Positions 16,263 through 23,829 of a stretch of 64,000 nucleotides of DNA are shown here, one piece after another (the stretch's first letter is position 1; the number at the start of each line of letters is the position of its first letter). Origin of the DNA: Adlercreutzia equolifaciens DSM 19450 (GTDB taxonomy: Bacteria; Actinomycetota; Coriobacteriia; Coriobacteriales; Eggerthellaceae); the NCBI RefSeq assembly GCF_000478885.1, contig NC_022567.1, forward strand, positions 1,116,001-1,180,000, given 5' to 3'. The notes beneath the pieces are model-generated. The model was given only the letters and a program-made list of their open reading frames with translations. It did no database searches and was not told where the DNA came from. Both the position numbers and the translations under genes were made by a program.

Positions 16263-16459
16263 TGCCCAAGATGAAGACCCATCGCGGTATGGCCAAGCGC
16301 GTCCGCAAGACCGGTACCGGCAAACTCATGCGCGCCAAGGCGTTCAAGAGCCATATCCTCACCAAGAAGAGCCCCAAGCGCAAGCGCAACTTCCGCCACG
16401 AGACCGAGGTCGCCAAGGCGGATACCAAGGTCGTCGAGCGCCAGCTCGGCCTTCGCTAG
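16262..16459 (+). CDS. rpmI: Large ribosomal subunit protein bL35
   Basis: The 65-residue, very basic protein begins MPKMKTHRGMAKRVRKTGTG and continues with the HILTKKSPKRKR segment, both diagnostic of L35. Its length is that of the family. Its ATG shares one base with the infC stop, so translation is coupled. It is the middle gene of the canonical infC-rpmI-rplT operon. Confidence 0.97.
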   Translation: MPKMKTHRGMAKRVRKTGTGKLMRAKAFKSHILTKKSPKRKRNFRHETEVAKADTKVVERQLGLR

Positions 16460-16489
16460 TCCCATTCGTCTTCAAGGAGTGATTAAGAT

Positions 16490-16846
16490 ATGCCTCGTGT
16501 AAAGCGTTCCGTCCATGCCCGCAAGAAGCGTCGTACCGTCCTCAATCGTGCGAAGGGCTACTACGGCGCGAAGTCCCGTTCCTACCGCGCCGCGAAGGAG
16601 CAGGTGCAGCATTCGCTTCAGTACATGTACCGCGACCGCCGCAACAAGAAGCGCGAGATCCGTCGTCTGTGGATCACCCGCATCAACGCCGCGGCCCGCA
16701 TCAACGGCCTGTCCTACTCGGTGTTCATGAACGGCCTGAAGAAGGCCGGCGTCGTGCTCGACCGCAAGGTGCTCGCCGACATGGCCGTGAACGATCCGAA
16801 CGCCTTCGCCGCCCTGGTGGAAGTCGCCAAGAAGGCCGTTGCCTAG
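16490..16846 (+). CDS. rplT: Large ribosomal subunit protein bL20
   Basis: The 118-residue protein begins MPRVKRSVHARKKRRTVLNR and contains the YYGAKSRSYRAAKEQVQHSL and RRNKKREIRRLWITRINAA segments of L20. L20 is an early assembly protein of the 50S subunit and often represses its own operon by binding leader RNA. AAGGAG lies upstream of the ATG and the gap from rpmI is 30 bases. A strong terminator follows. Confidence 0.97.
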   Translation: MPRVKRSVHARKKRRTVLNRAKGYYGAKSRSYRAAKEQVQHSLQYMYRDRRNKKREIRRLWITRINAAARINGLSYSVFMNGLKKAGVVLDRKVLADMAVNDPNAFAALVEVAKKAVA

Positions 16847-16873
16847 TTTGTTTCGTTCGAAAGAGCGCATAAG

Positions 16874-16900
16874 AAAAGGACCCTTCGGGGTCCTTTTTCG
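16874..16900 (+). terminator. Rho-independent terminator of the infC operon
   Basis: AAAAGGACCC and GGGTCCTTTT form a perfect stem closed by a TTCG tetraloop, followed by a T-run. It lies 27 bases after the rplT stop. Confidence 0.9.
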
Positions 16901-16920
16901 TTGGGGGAGTGCGAGCGGGG

Positions 16921-17328
16921 CTAGGCGCTTTGGGCGACGAGCTTGAGCTCGATGCGGGCGAAGGCGTCGTCCAGCTCGCCTAAGGGCTCCTCTTTGATGC
17001 TCTTTTCCGATAGGCCCTCTTCCCCCATGAGCGTGCGGTAAAGATACAGATCCGCCGCCTCGCGCGGGGAGGCGGCGTTGGAGAGGACGGCCTCGATGCC
17101 CGCTTCGTCCAAAGCCGCGAGGCCTTCGGGGCTGAATTGGCGGGCTATGAGGGCATCGACGCCCATCTGCTGCAGGATGGAGGCCCTCTCTCGTGGGGTG
17201 ATCCCCATGTTCGGCACGTTGCTGCAGCCTGTGACGACGCCGCTTTGCGCGGTGTAGCAGGCAAAGCTCGAGCAGGTTGCAGCAGTCACGGCTATATCAA
17301 GTCCGTCGCAAGCGACAGCGATCTTCAT
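16921..17328 (-). CDS. NifX/NifB-type dinitrogenase Fe-Mo cofactor domain protein
   Basis: The 135-residue protein starts MKIAVACDG and has the ribonuclease H-like fold sequence pattern of the Nitro_FeMo-Co family, including GITPRERASILQQMGVDALIA and a glycine-rich stretch. Members bind or carry iron-sulfur or molybdenum-iron clusters; many occur in organisms without nitrogenase. Cysteines lie at residues 7, 19, 24 and 35. The C-terminal 45 residues are acidic and helical, beyond the core domain. GAAGGGA precedes the ATG at 17328. No nif gene is present, so a nitrogenase role is unlikely. It is a single gene. Confidence 0.75.
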   Translation of the reverse strand: MKIAVACDGLDIAVTAATCSSFACYTAQSGVVTGCSNVPNMGITPRERASILQQMGVDALIARQFSPEGLAALDEAGIEAVLSNAASPREAADLYLYRTLMGEEGLSEKSIKEEPLGELDDAFARIELKLVAQSA

Positions 17329-17528
17329 GCAATATTCCCTTCCCCAGAAATACTTCCGATAAGATACCCGAACAATCCCTTCCCAGATGTGGAGTACGGC
17401 AAACGGAGGGTATCTTCCCGGTGAGCAGCCCGAACGTTGAACGGCTCGCCCGCTCGCGGGCGCAACGGGCCGCTGTGGTTCGGCCGCCATCGCCCTGTTC
17501 CGGCAATGGTTGGCTTGCGCACGACCCC

Positions 17529-17603
17529 GTAGGGGCCGACCTTGGTCGGCCCTCTCGACGATGGCGATACTTGCGACAAGGGGCGACCAAGGTCGCCCCC
17601 TAC
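17529..17603. repeat. Paired palindromes flanked by GTAG/CTAC
   Basis: Unit 1 (17529-17552) contains GGGCCGACC, TT, GGTCGGCCC. Unit 2 (17580-17603) contains GGGGCGACC, AA, GGTCGCCCC. Both are perfect 9-base-arm palindromes, and the outer ends GTAG and CTAC are inverted copies. Together they form an inverted repeat around a 27-base spacer in the 299-base gap between two minus-strand genes. The rest of that gap shows nothing else I can name. Confidence 0.6.
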
Positions 17604-17627
17604 AGAAAGCTTATGGCGTAGATGCTC

Positions 17628-19133
17628 TTAGCCGCGGCGCTTGCCGCCGCTGCGCTTGGCGGCGACGGCGGCGCGGTGGGCGCGGCCGGGGCGGAAGTCG
17701 CCGGCGGGACGAGAGGGGCCGGCAGGGGAGCCCGCGCCCTTCTTCGGACGTCCGGAGCTGCCCTTAGCGGTGCTCTTCGGCTTCGGCGCCCCTTTCTTCG
17801 CATTGTGCGCGGCACCGGCGCTCTTGCCGCCCTGCTTCTTGCGCGTGCCGCGCTGGCGCGACTCGGCGGCAGCCTGCTCGGCGCGCTCCTTCTCCTTGGC
17901 GCGGCGCTTCTCCTTCTTGGCGAGCTCGCGGGCGGCCGCTGCCAGCTCGGGGTCGCGGCGGGCGTTGGCCCGCGTGGCGCGCTCGGCCGCGGCCTCGGCG
18001 GCCTCTTCCAAGTTGAAGCCCGCGATCTCGATCTCGGGGATGTCGCGCTTGATGAGCTTCTCGATGGCCGCCAGCTCGTCTTTGTTCTCGGGGCTGACGA
18101 AGGTGATCGCGAAGCCCTCGGCCCCGGCGCGGCCCGTGCGGCCGATGCGGTGCACGTAGTCCTCGGCCTGGGTGGGCACGTCGTAGTTCACCACGTAGGA
18201 CACCTCGTCGACGTCGATGCCGCGGGCCAGCACGTCGGTGGCCACGAGGATGTCGGTCTCGCCGGAGGCGAAGTTGTCCAGGGCGCGCTTGCGCTGGTTC
18301 TGGGAGCGGTCGGAATGGATGGCCTCGGCGTGGTAGCCGGCCCGCTTCAGCTTGCGGCAGGCGGCGTCGGCCCGATGGCGCGTGCGGGCGAAGACGATGA
18401 CGCGCTTGTGCCCCCGCTCTTTCAGGAGCGCCGCCAGAAGGTCGGGCTTCAGGGTGTGGGGCACGTGCGCGATGTACTGCTCCACGGTGTCGGCCGTCTC
18501 GCCCTTCGCGGCGATCTGCACAATGGCCGGATCATTCAGCATGGCGTCCACCTGGTCGAGGACGCCCTTGTCGATGGTGGCCGAGAACAGAAGCGTCTGG
18601 CGGCTTTTCGGCGTCGCCTCCACGATACGGCGAACCGAGGGGAGAAATCCCATGTCGAGCATGCGGTCGGCCTCGTCCAGCACGAGCACTTGAACCTGCG
18701 AGAGGTCGACGGCCTTCTGGTTCATGAGGTCGATGAGGCGCCCCGGCGTGGCGATGAGCACGTCCACGCCGCGCGCGAGGCGGTCGATCTGCGGCTCGAT
18801 TTTCACGCCGCCCACCACATTGGCGACGCGCAGGCCGCGGGTGCGGGCGATGGTTTGGCAGACTTCCTGAATCTGCATGGCCAGCTCTCGCGTGGGGGTG
18901 ATGACGAGCATGGCCGGTGCCTTCTTGCGCTCGGCGCGGGCGAGGATGTCCAGGCTCGGCAGCGAGAAGGCGGCCGTTTTGCCCGTGCCGGTCTTGGCGG
19001 CGGCGATGATGTCGCGGCCTTGGAGGACGAGCGGGATGGCCTGGGCTTGAACGGGGGTCGGCTCGGTGTAGCCGAGATGATCGACGGCGGCAAGGACGGC
19101 GTCGGAAAGGCCGAGTTCGGCAAAGGTGGTCAT
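17628..19133 (-). CDS. DEAD-box ATP-dependent RNA helicase
   Basis: The 501-residue protein has the Q motif (GYTEPTPVQAQAIP, 21-34), motif I AKTGTGKTAAF (46-56), DEAD (153-156), SAT and the motif VI HRIGRTGRAG. The C-terminal extension of about 120 residues is rich in Lys, Arg, Gly and Ala (RKKQGGKSAGAAHNAKKG), as in RhlE-type helicases, where it binds RNA. It likely acts in ribosome assembly or mRNA turnover. ATG 19133 is chosen because the conserved N-terminus MTTFAELGLSD starts there and GAAAGAG precedes it; a longer upstream frame gives no protein-like residues. It lies 47 bases downstream of a glycosyltransferase on the same strand. Confidence 0.92.
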   Translation of the reverse strand: MTTFAELGLSDAVLAAVDHLGYTEPTPVQAQAIPLVLQGRDIIAAAKTGTGKTAAFSLPSLDILARAERKKAPAMLVITPTRELAMQIQEVCQTIARTRGLRVANVVGGVKIEPQIDRLARGVDVLIATPGRLIDLMNQKAVDLSQVQVLVLDEADRMLDMGFLPSVRRIVEATPKSRQTLLFSATIDKGVLDQVDAMLNDPAIVQIAAKGETADTVEQYIAHVPHTLKPDLLAALLKERGHKRVIVFARTRHRADAACRKLKRAGYHAEAIHSDRSQNQRKRALDNFASGETDILVATDVLARGIDVDEVSYVVNYDVPTQAEDYVHRIGRTGRAGAEGFAITFVSPENKDELAAIEKLIKRDIPEIEIAGFNLEEAAEAAAERATRANARRDPELAAAARELAKKEKRRAKEKERAEQAAAESRQRGTRKKQGGKSAGAAHNAKKGAPKPKSTAKGSSGRPKKGAGSPAGPSRPAGDFRPGRAHRAAVAAKRSGGKRRG

Positions 19134-19180
19134 GAAACTCTCTTTCGTGGTTCGGATCGTGACGGTAGCGGTTGGGGGTC

Positions 19181-20635
19181 CTAGCGGACGTGGGCCGGCT
19201 TCTTGCCCCAGTAGAAGTGCAGGAAGTGCTTGGCCCGCAGCTTCGCGTCCCGCGGCGGCTCGCGCCGGATGAGGGCGAAGGTGGCCCGGGCGATGTCCTC
19301 GGCGGCGTTGGGGCGCCGCAGGATGGAGGCGTTCATCAGCATGGCGTGGGCGCTCGCGGAGTGGTCGCTGATGTGGCGCAGGGTGTCCAAGAGCTCGCGA
19401 GGCGTGGTGGCGGCCATGGCGGCGCCGGCGGCGGTGAGCATGCGCACGTTGGCCTTCTCCTGGCCGTAGGCGCGGCCCAAGAGGATCATGGGTGCATGGG
19501 CGCATAAACACTCGGTCACCGTGAGGCCTCCCGGCTTGCAGATGACCACGTCGGCGGCCTCCATGAGCTCGGCCATGGCGTTCACGTAGCCGAGCACCGT
19601 GACGTTGGCCAGGCCGTATTCGGCCACCTGGCGCCGCAGCTCGCGCTCGTAGTCCTCGTCGGCCCCGGCGACGATCACCAGCTGCATCGAGGGCATCGCG
19701 TGCATGAAGGGGAGCATCTCCCCGATGGCGGCACGGAAGTGCACATAGGGCTGGGGGAGCTTCGCGCCGGCGAGCGCCAGCACCACCTGTTTGTCCTGCG
19801 GCAGTCCGAAGGCCTCGCGGGCCTTAGCGCGGTCGTAGGTTCGCGAGAAGGCGGGGCTGGCGGGGATGCCGGTGATGAGGATGCGGTCCTCGGGCACGCG
19901 CCGCGGGCGCAGCGTCTCGGCCATGGATTCGTTAGCGACGCAGAACAGGTCGGTGTGCAGATGGGGCCACAGCCCCTCGGCCTCGTAGTCGGTGGGCACG
20001 CAGACGATGGGAAAGCTCTGGCCCGTGATCATGCGAGCGCTCACGGCCACGTTGGCGCCGGTGATGTGGGTGGCGACGATGGCCGCCGGCCGCAGGCGGC
20101 GCACGTACTCGGTGAACTTCGGGTACATGAGGCGCGCCCAAATGGTGCCGCCGCCCCACAGAAGACGCCCGGTGAGGGTGTAGCGCCAGGTGAGGTCGTA
20201 GAAGGGGCGCGTCCAACCGGTGAACATGGAGGCGGTCTTGTCGCCGTCGAACACGATGCGCCCGAAATCGAGGATGTCGAGGACGCGCACTTCCGAGCGC
20301 GCTTCCAGCGAGTTGTCGTCCCCGGCAGCGCGGGCGGCCTCGCCGGCCTCTTCCAGGGCCTCGGCGATGGCGTTGGCCGCCGAGCGATGGCCCGAGCCCA
20401 CCGAGGCGTGCACCACTAAGATGAGCGGATGGGCGGCGGCCTCCTCGGCCGTGCGCTCCGGCGCGGCCAGCGCGCACGCGATGGCCTCGGCGGCCGTGGC
20501 GCCTTGGGCGCCCGCGGCGAGGGGGGAGGGCGAGGGCTCGGCAGGGACGGCGAGCGTCTGGGCGGGGGCGTCGGGGGCGATCGGAGCCGAGGGCTCCGTC
20601 GATTTCAGTGCAGGTGTGTTCATGGAAGCTATCAT
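19181..20635 (-). CDS. MGDG synthase/UgtP-like glycosyltransferase
   Basis: The 484-residue protein has a long disordered N-terminus (about 70 residues) and then the MGDG_synth domain (LILVVHASVGSGHRSAANAIAEAL, the acceptor-side glycine-rich start). The C-terminal GT28-type half contains VICKPGGLTVTECLC, the nucleotide-sugar-binding signature. These enzymes transfer a sugar to diacylglycerol to make membrane glycolipids that can anchor lipoteichoic acid. Two ATGs, at 20635 and 20623, are possible and neither has a good Shine-Dalgarno. It is followed at 47 bases by the DEAD-box helicase. Diacylglycerol kinase at 22.6 kb uses the same lipid. Confidence 0.85.
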   Translation of the reverse strand: MIASMNTPALKSTEPSAPIAPDAPAQTLAVPAEPSPSPLAAGAQGATAAEAIACALAAPERTAEEAAAHPLILVVHASVGSGHRSAANAIAEALEEAGEAARAAGDDNSLEARSEVRVLDILDFGRIVFDGDKTASMFTGWTRPFYDLTWRYTLTGRLLWGGGTIWARLMYPKFTEYVRRLRPAAIVATHITGANVAVSARMITGQSFPIVCVPTDYEAEGLWPHLHTDLFCVANESMAETLRPRRVPEDRILITGIPASPAFSRTYDRAKAREAFGLPQDKQVVLALAGAKLPQPYVHFRAAIGEMLPFMHAMPSMQLVIVAGADEDYERELRRQVAEYGLANVTVLGYVNAMAELMEAADVVICKPGGLTVTECLCAHAPMILLGRAYGQEKANVRMLTAAGAAMAATTPRELLDTLRHISDHSASAHAMLMNASILRRPNAAEDIARATFALIRREPPRDAKLRAKHFLHFYWGKKPAHVR

Positions 20636-20820
20636 AGCCTATTTTCCCCGCATCGGCCCCGCGTCGGCGGCAAGCCCGCCAAGATGCCAGAAAATCCGCT
20701 TATGGGTCGCAGGAGCTTTTCGCCGATTCGGTCAAAGTTTTTCTCGGGGGATTTTCCGCGCCCCCGCGTTCATTTAAGATAATGGACGCGGTCAACAATG
20801 GACAGGAGGTTTGTCTTCCC

Positions 20821-21822
20821 ATGACCGATATAGCGACAGTTTCCAACGCTGAGGCCACGGCGTCTGCCGTCGAGGCGGCCCGGCGCGGCGAGGGGGTGGC
20901 CGTGCTCGTTCCGTGCTACAACGAGGCGCCCACCATCGCCCGCGTGGTGGCCGACTTCCGCGCGGCGCTGCCCGAGGCCACGATCTACGTCTACGACAAC
21001 AACTCCACCGACGGCACCGCGGACATCGCCGCGGCGGCCGGCGCGGTGGTGCGCCGGGAGTCCCGCCAGGGCAAGGGCAACGTGGTGCGGAGCATGTTCC
21101 GCGACATCGACGCCGAGTACTACCTCATGGTCGACGGCGACGACACCTACCCGGCCGAGGCCGCCGGCGACCTCATCGCGCCCCTGGCGGCCGACGAGGC
21201 GGACATGACCGTGGGCGACCGCATCTCCAACGGCGCCTACGGCAAGGAGAACGAGCGGCCCTTCCACAACTTCGGCAACAACCTGGTGCGCCGGCTCATC
21301 AAGGTGATCTACGGCTACGCCTTCGAGGACGTCATGACGGGCTACCGCGCCTTCACCCGCGCCTTCGTGAAGACCATGCCCGTCATGAGCGGCGGCTTCC
21401 AGATAGAGACCGAGATCTCCATCTGGGCGGTGGACCGCCGCTGGCGGGTGGCCGACGTGCCCATCGACTACCGCGACCGGCCCGAGGGCTCGGAGTCGAA
21501 GCTGTCCACCTTCTCCGACGGTATGCTCGTGCTGGCGGCCATCGCGAGCCTGTTCCGCGACTACCGCCCCATGGCCTTCTTCGGCTGGCTCGGCCTGGCG
21601 CTCGCCGTGGTGGGGCTCTGCTTCGGGCTGCCCGTGGTGGCCGAGTACCTCGACACCGGCTACGTGGCGAAGCTGCCCTCGGCGGTGCTCGCCGTGGCGC
21701 TCATGATCGTGGCGGCGCTCTCCTGGACGGCCGGGCTCATCCTGGACACCGTGGCGAAGTCCCACCGACGCCAGTGGGAGATGAGCGTGTACCGGGTGAT
21801 GGAGGCGGATGCCGAGCGCTAG
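20821..21822 (+). CDS. Family 2 glycosyltransferase, dolichyl/polyprenyl-phosphate type, with two membrane helices
   Basis: The 333-residue protein has a GT-A domain (VLVPCYNEAPTIARVV at 28-43, VYDNNSTDGT at 57-66, DGDD at 105-108) and two C-terminal hydrophobic helices (about 248-270 and 287-308). This is the layout of polyprenyl-phosphate sugar synthases such as GtrB/DPM1-like enzymes. It probably loads a sugar on a lipid carrier. ATG 20821 is chosen because AGGAGG lies 11 bases upstream and the 13 residues before it look artificial. A GtrA-type flippase gene lies 282 bases downstream, across tRNA-Glu, so the pair may load and flip one sugar donor. Confidence 0.88.
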   Translation: MTDIATVSNAEATASAVEAARRGEGVAVLVPCYNEAPTIARVVADFRAALPEATIYVYDNNSTDGTADIAAAAGAVVRRESRQGKGNVVRSMFRDIDAEYYLMVDGDDTYPAEAAGDLIAPLAADEADMTVGDRISNGAYGKENERPFHNFGNNLVRRLIKVIYGYAFEDVMTGYRAFTRAFVKTMPVMSGGFQIETEISIWAVDRRWRVADVPIDYRDRPEGSESKLSTFSDGMLVLAAIASLFRDYRPMAFFGWLGLALAVVGLCFGLPVVAEYLDTGYVAKLPSAVLAVALMIVAALSWTAGLILDTVAKSHRRQWEMSVYRVMEADAER

Positions 21823-21910
21823 GGGCCTGAGCGTCGCGCACTGTGCGGATCTCGCGATGCGGGGTGCTTGGTGCCGCCGCTGCCGGCTTTCGGCGCGTTC
21901 CGAAAACAAG

Positions 21911-21933
21911 AAACCCCGCGCGAAGCGGAGTTT
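21911..21933 (-). terminator. Terminator of tRNA-Glu
   Basis: AAACCCCGC pairs with GCGGAGTTT (one mismatch). Read on the minus strand it follows the tRNA and runs into TTTCTTGTTTTC. It would also slow the convergent glycosyltransferase transcript. Confidence 0.6.
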
Positions 21934-21948
21934 CGTTTGTGGCAAAAG

Positions 21949-22023
21949 TGGTGCCCCCAACGGGAATCGAACCCGTATTTCAGCCTTGAAAGGGCCGCGT
22001 CCTAACCGTTAGACTATGGGGAC
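21949..22023 (-). tRNA. tRNA-Glu (anticodon TTC)
   Basis: On the minus strand the gene has acceptor GTCCCCA paired with TGGGGGC, a D arm, an anticodon loop CTTTCAA that gives TTC, a T arm with GGTTCGATTCC and an encoded CCA end. A TACTAT -10 lies about 25 bases upstream on the minus strand. Confidence 0.93.
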
Positions 22024-22104
22024 TCGTTCAAAACAGCTTGCATAGTATGGCAGAGCCGCCCCCGCTTTGCAAGGGTTGCGGCCGCAAAAATCTGGGAAGG
22101 AACC

Positions 22105-22509
22105 ATGGAGAAGCTCATTGCACAGTTCATGAAGTTCGGCGTGGTGGGCGTTATCGCCTTCGTCATCGACTACGGCCTCATGGTGGCGCTCACGGAGTTG
22201 GTCGGCGTGAACTACCTCATCAGCGCCACGATCTCTTTCACGGTGTCGGTCGTCTTCAACTACCTGGCCTCCATGCGCTACGTGTTCACGCACAAGCAGG
22301 GGCTCTCGCGCCGGCGCGAGTTCGTCATCTTCGTGGTGCTCTCCGTGATCGGCCTGGGAGTGAACGATCTGCTCATGTGGCTCGGCTCGTCGGTTCTGGG
22401 CGTGAGCTACCTCATCGTGAAAATCGTCGCCACGGCCATCGTCATGGTCTACAACTTCGTGACGCGCAAGATCTTCCTCGACGGCGACACCGGCGCCGTC
22501 CTCGAGTAG
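22105..22509 (+). CDS. GtrA-like polyprenyl-sugar flippase
   Basis: The 134-residue protein has four predicted membrane helices and the GtrA signature: LIAQFMKFGVVGVIAFVIDY at the start, then NYLISATISFTVSVVFNYLA, and a basic loop MRYVFTHKQ before the third helix. GtrA family proteins are thought to flip lipid-linked sugars across the cytoplasmic membrane. ATG 22105 follows GGAAGGAA. Its partner is probably the glycosyltransferase at 20821. It lies just after tRNA-Glu on the opposite strand. Confidence 0.88.
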   Translation: MEKLIAQFMKFGVVGVIAFVIDYGLMVALTELVGVNYLISATISFTVSVVFNYLASMRYVFTHKQGLSRRREFVIFVVLSVIGLGVNDLLMWLGSSVLGVSYLIVKIVATAIVMVYNFVTRKIFLDGDTGAVLE

Positions 22510-22645
22510 CGAACGGGCGACCCCTCCGTTTCGAAAACGAGTTGCGAACAGCGCGACTTGGTAGGTGGGTGACACGGTACTCGGTGCTAGAATGAGGGAA
22601 ATCGCAGGTCGGCGCTGGGCCGGTCGCTCGGTTAGGAGGCAGGTT

Positions 22646-23593
22646 GTGGTTCCGTCCGTAAAAGAGGGGAAGATCGTCCTTATCGCGAACCCCGTGTCGA
22701 AGAGCGGGCGAGGGGCGGTGGCGGCCTCCGAGGCGGCGCGGCTTCTGCGCGAGCGCGTGGGCCAGGAGCGCTTCGAGATGCTTACCACGGCCTGGGCCGG
22801 CCACGGGGAGTCGCTGGCCCGCGAGCTGGGCCCCGACGTGGGCTGCGTCATCGCGCTCGGCGGCGACGGCCTGGTGAACGAGTTGGTGAACGGCCTTATG
22901 GCCCGCATCCCCGAGGATCGGCCCGTCCTGGCCGTCATCCCCGTGGGCTCCGGCAACGACTACGCCGAGACGCTGGGCATGGCCTACTCCGTCCCCACGG
23001 CAGTCACCGAGATTCTGCGCTTTCAAACGGTGCGGGCCGACGTGGGGCGCGTCAACGGCCGCTACTTCGCCGAGACGCTCTCCTTCGGTTTGGACGCCGC
23101 CATCGCGCTCGACACCATGGATCGCCGCCAGAAGTCCGGCCGCGCCGGCACCATGCTCTATTTGGAAAGCGCCGTCGACCAGCTGTTCCACCACTTGCAG
23201 GTGTTTTCCTTCAAGATGGATGTCCTGGGAGCGGAGCCGGGATGCGCCCCTCATCCGGAATGGGACGATGCCTACCTGGTAGCCGTGCAGGTGGGGCCCA
23301 CCTACGGCGGCCACTTCCGCATCACGCCCAAGGCGCGCCTCGACGACGGGCTGCTCGACATCTGCTGGGCCACGCCGGAGCTTTCGCCCATGCGGGCGCT
23401 GGCGCTTCTTCTGCGCGCCCGGGGCGGCAAGCACACGGGCAACGACCACATCCATTTCCGGCGGGCGTCCTCCCTCGTGCTCGACTTCGAGGAGGAGCCG
23501 CCGGCCCAGATGGACGGGGAGCCGGTGCGCGGCACGCACTTCGTCATCGACTGCGTCCCCGATGCCCTCACCGTCGTCGTGGGCCAGCGGTAG
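22646..23593 (+). CDS. Diacylglycerol/lipid kinase family protein
   Basis: The 315-residue protein belongs to the DagK/YegS family: ANPVSKSGRG (14-23) near the N-terminus, the catalytic GGDGLVNELVNGL (72-84) and PVGSGNDYAETL. It phosphorylates diacylglycerol or a related lipid to feed phosphatidate recycling. The GTG at 22646 is chosen because AGGAGG ends 6 bases before it and the 27 residues upstream are unlike the family. A -10 TAGAAT at about 22588 fits that start. Its lipid substrate is the same as that of the glycosyltransferase at 19.2-20.6 kb. Confidence 0.88.
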   Translation: MVPSVKEGKIVLIANPVSKSGRGAVAASEAARLLRERVGQERFEMLTTAWAGHGESLARELGPDVGCVIALGGDGLVNELVNGLMARIPEDRPVLAVIPVGSGNDYAETLGMAYSVPTAVTEILRFQTVRADVGRVNGRYFAETLSFGLDAAIALDTMDRRQKSGRAGTMLYLESAVDQLFHHLQVFSFKMDVLGAEPGCAPHPEWDDAYLVAVQVGPTYGGHFRITPKARLDDGLLDICWATPELSPMRALALLLRARGGKHTGNDHIHFRRASSLVLDFEEEPPAQMDGEPVRGTHFVIDCVPDALTVVVGQR

Positions 23594-23603
23594 GGCAAAG
23601 AAA

Positions 23604-23624
23604 AAGCCCCGTCGGGCGGGGCTT
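23604..23624 (-). terminator. Terminator of tRNA-Arg
   Basis: AAGCCCC and GGGGCTT form a stem around a 7-base loop. On the minus strand it is followed by TTTTCTTTGCCC, so it ends the tRNA-Arg transcript. Confidence 0.75.
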
Positions 23625-23636
23625 GGTGAACGTAGG

Positions 23637-23712
23637 TGGTGCCCTCGACAGGATTCGAACCTGCGGCACCTTGCTCCGGAGGCAAGTGCTCTATCCCCTG
23701 AGCTACGAGGGC
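23637..23712 (-). tRNA. tRNA-Arg (anticodon CCG)
   Basis: On the minus strand the acceptor GCCCTCG pairs with CGAGGGC, the anticodon stem CTTGC/GCAAG closes a CTCCGGA loop that gives CCG, the T loop is TTCGAAT, and CCA is encoded. A TATAAT -10 lies upstream on the minus strand (forward 23748-23753). It reads CGG codons. Confidence 0.93.
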
Positions 23713-23829
23713 ACGAATTCAGGGTCCCGACAGGCGGGTGCTGCGCTATTATAGGGCAATTGCGCCGCCGCGGACGGCAAATCCGCAAAATACCCCTCAG
23801 ATGGAACGAGAACGGAACAGGAGCCCCCA

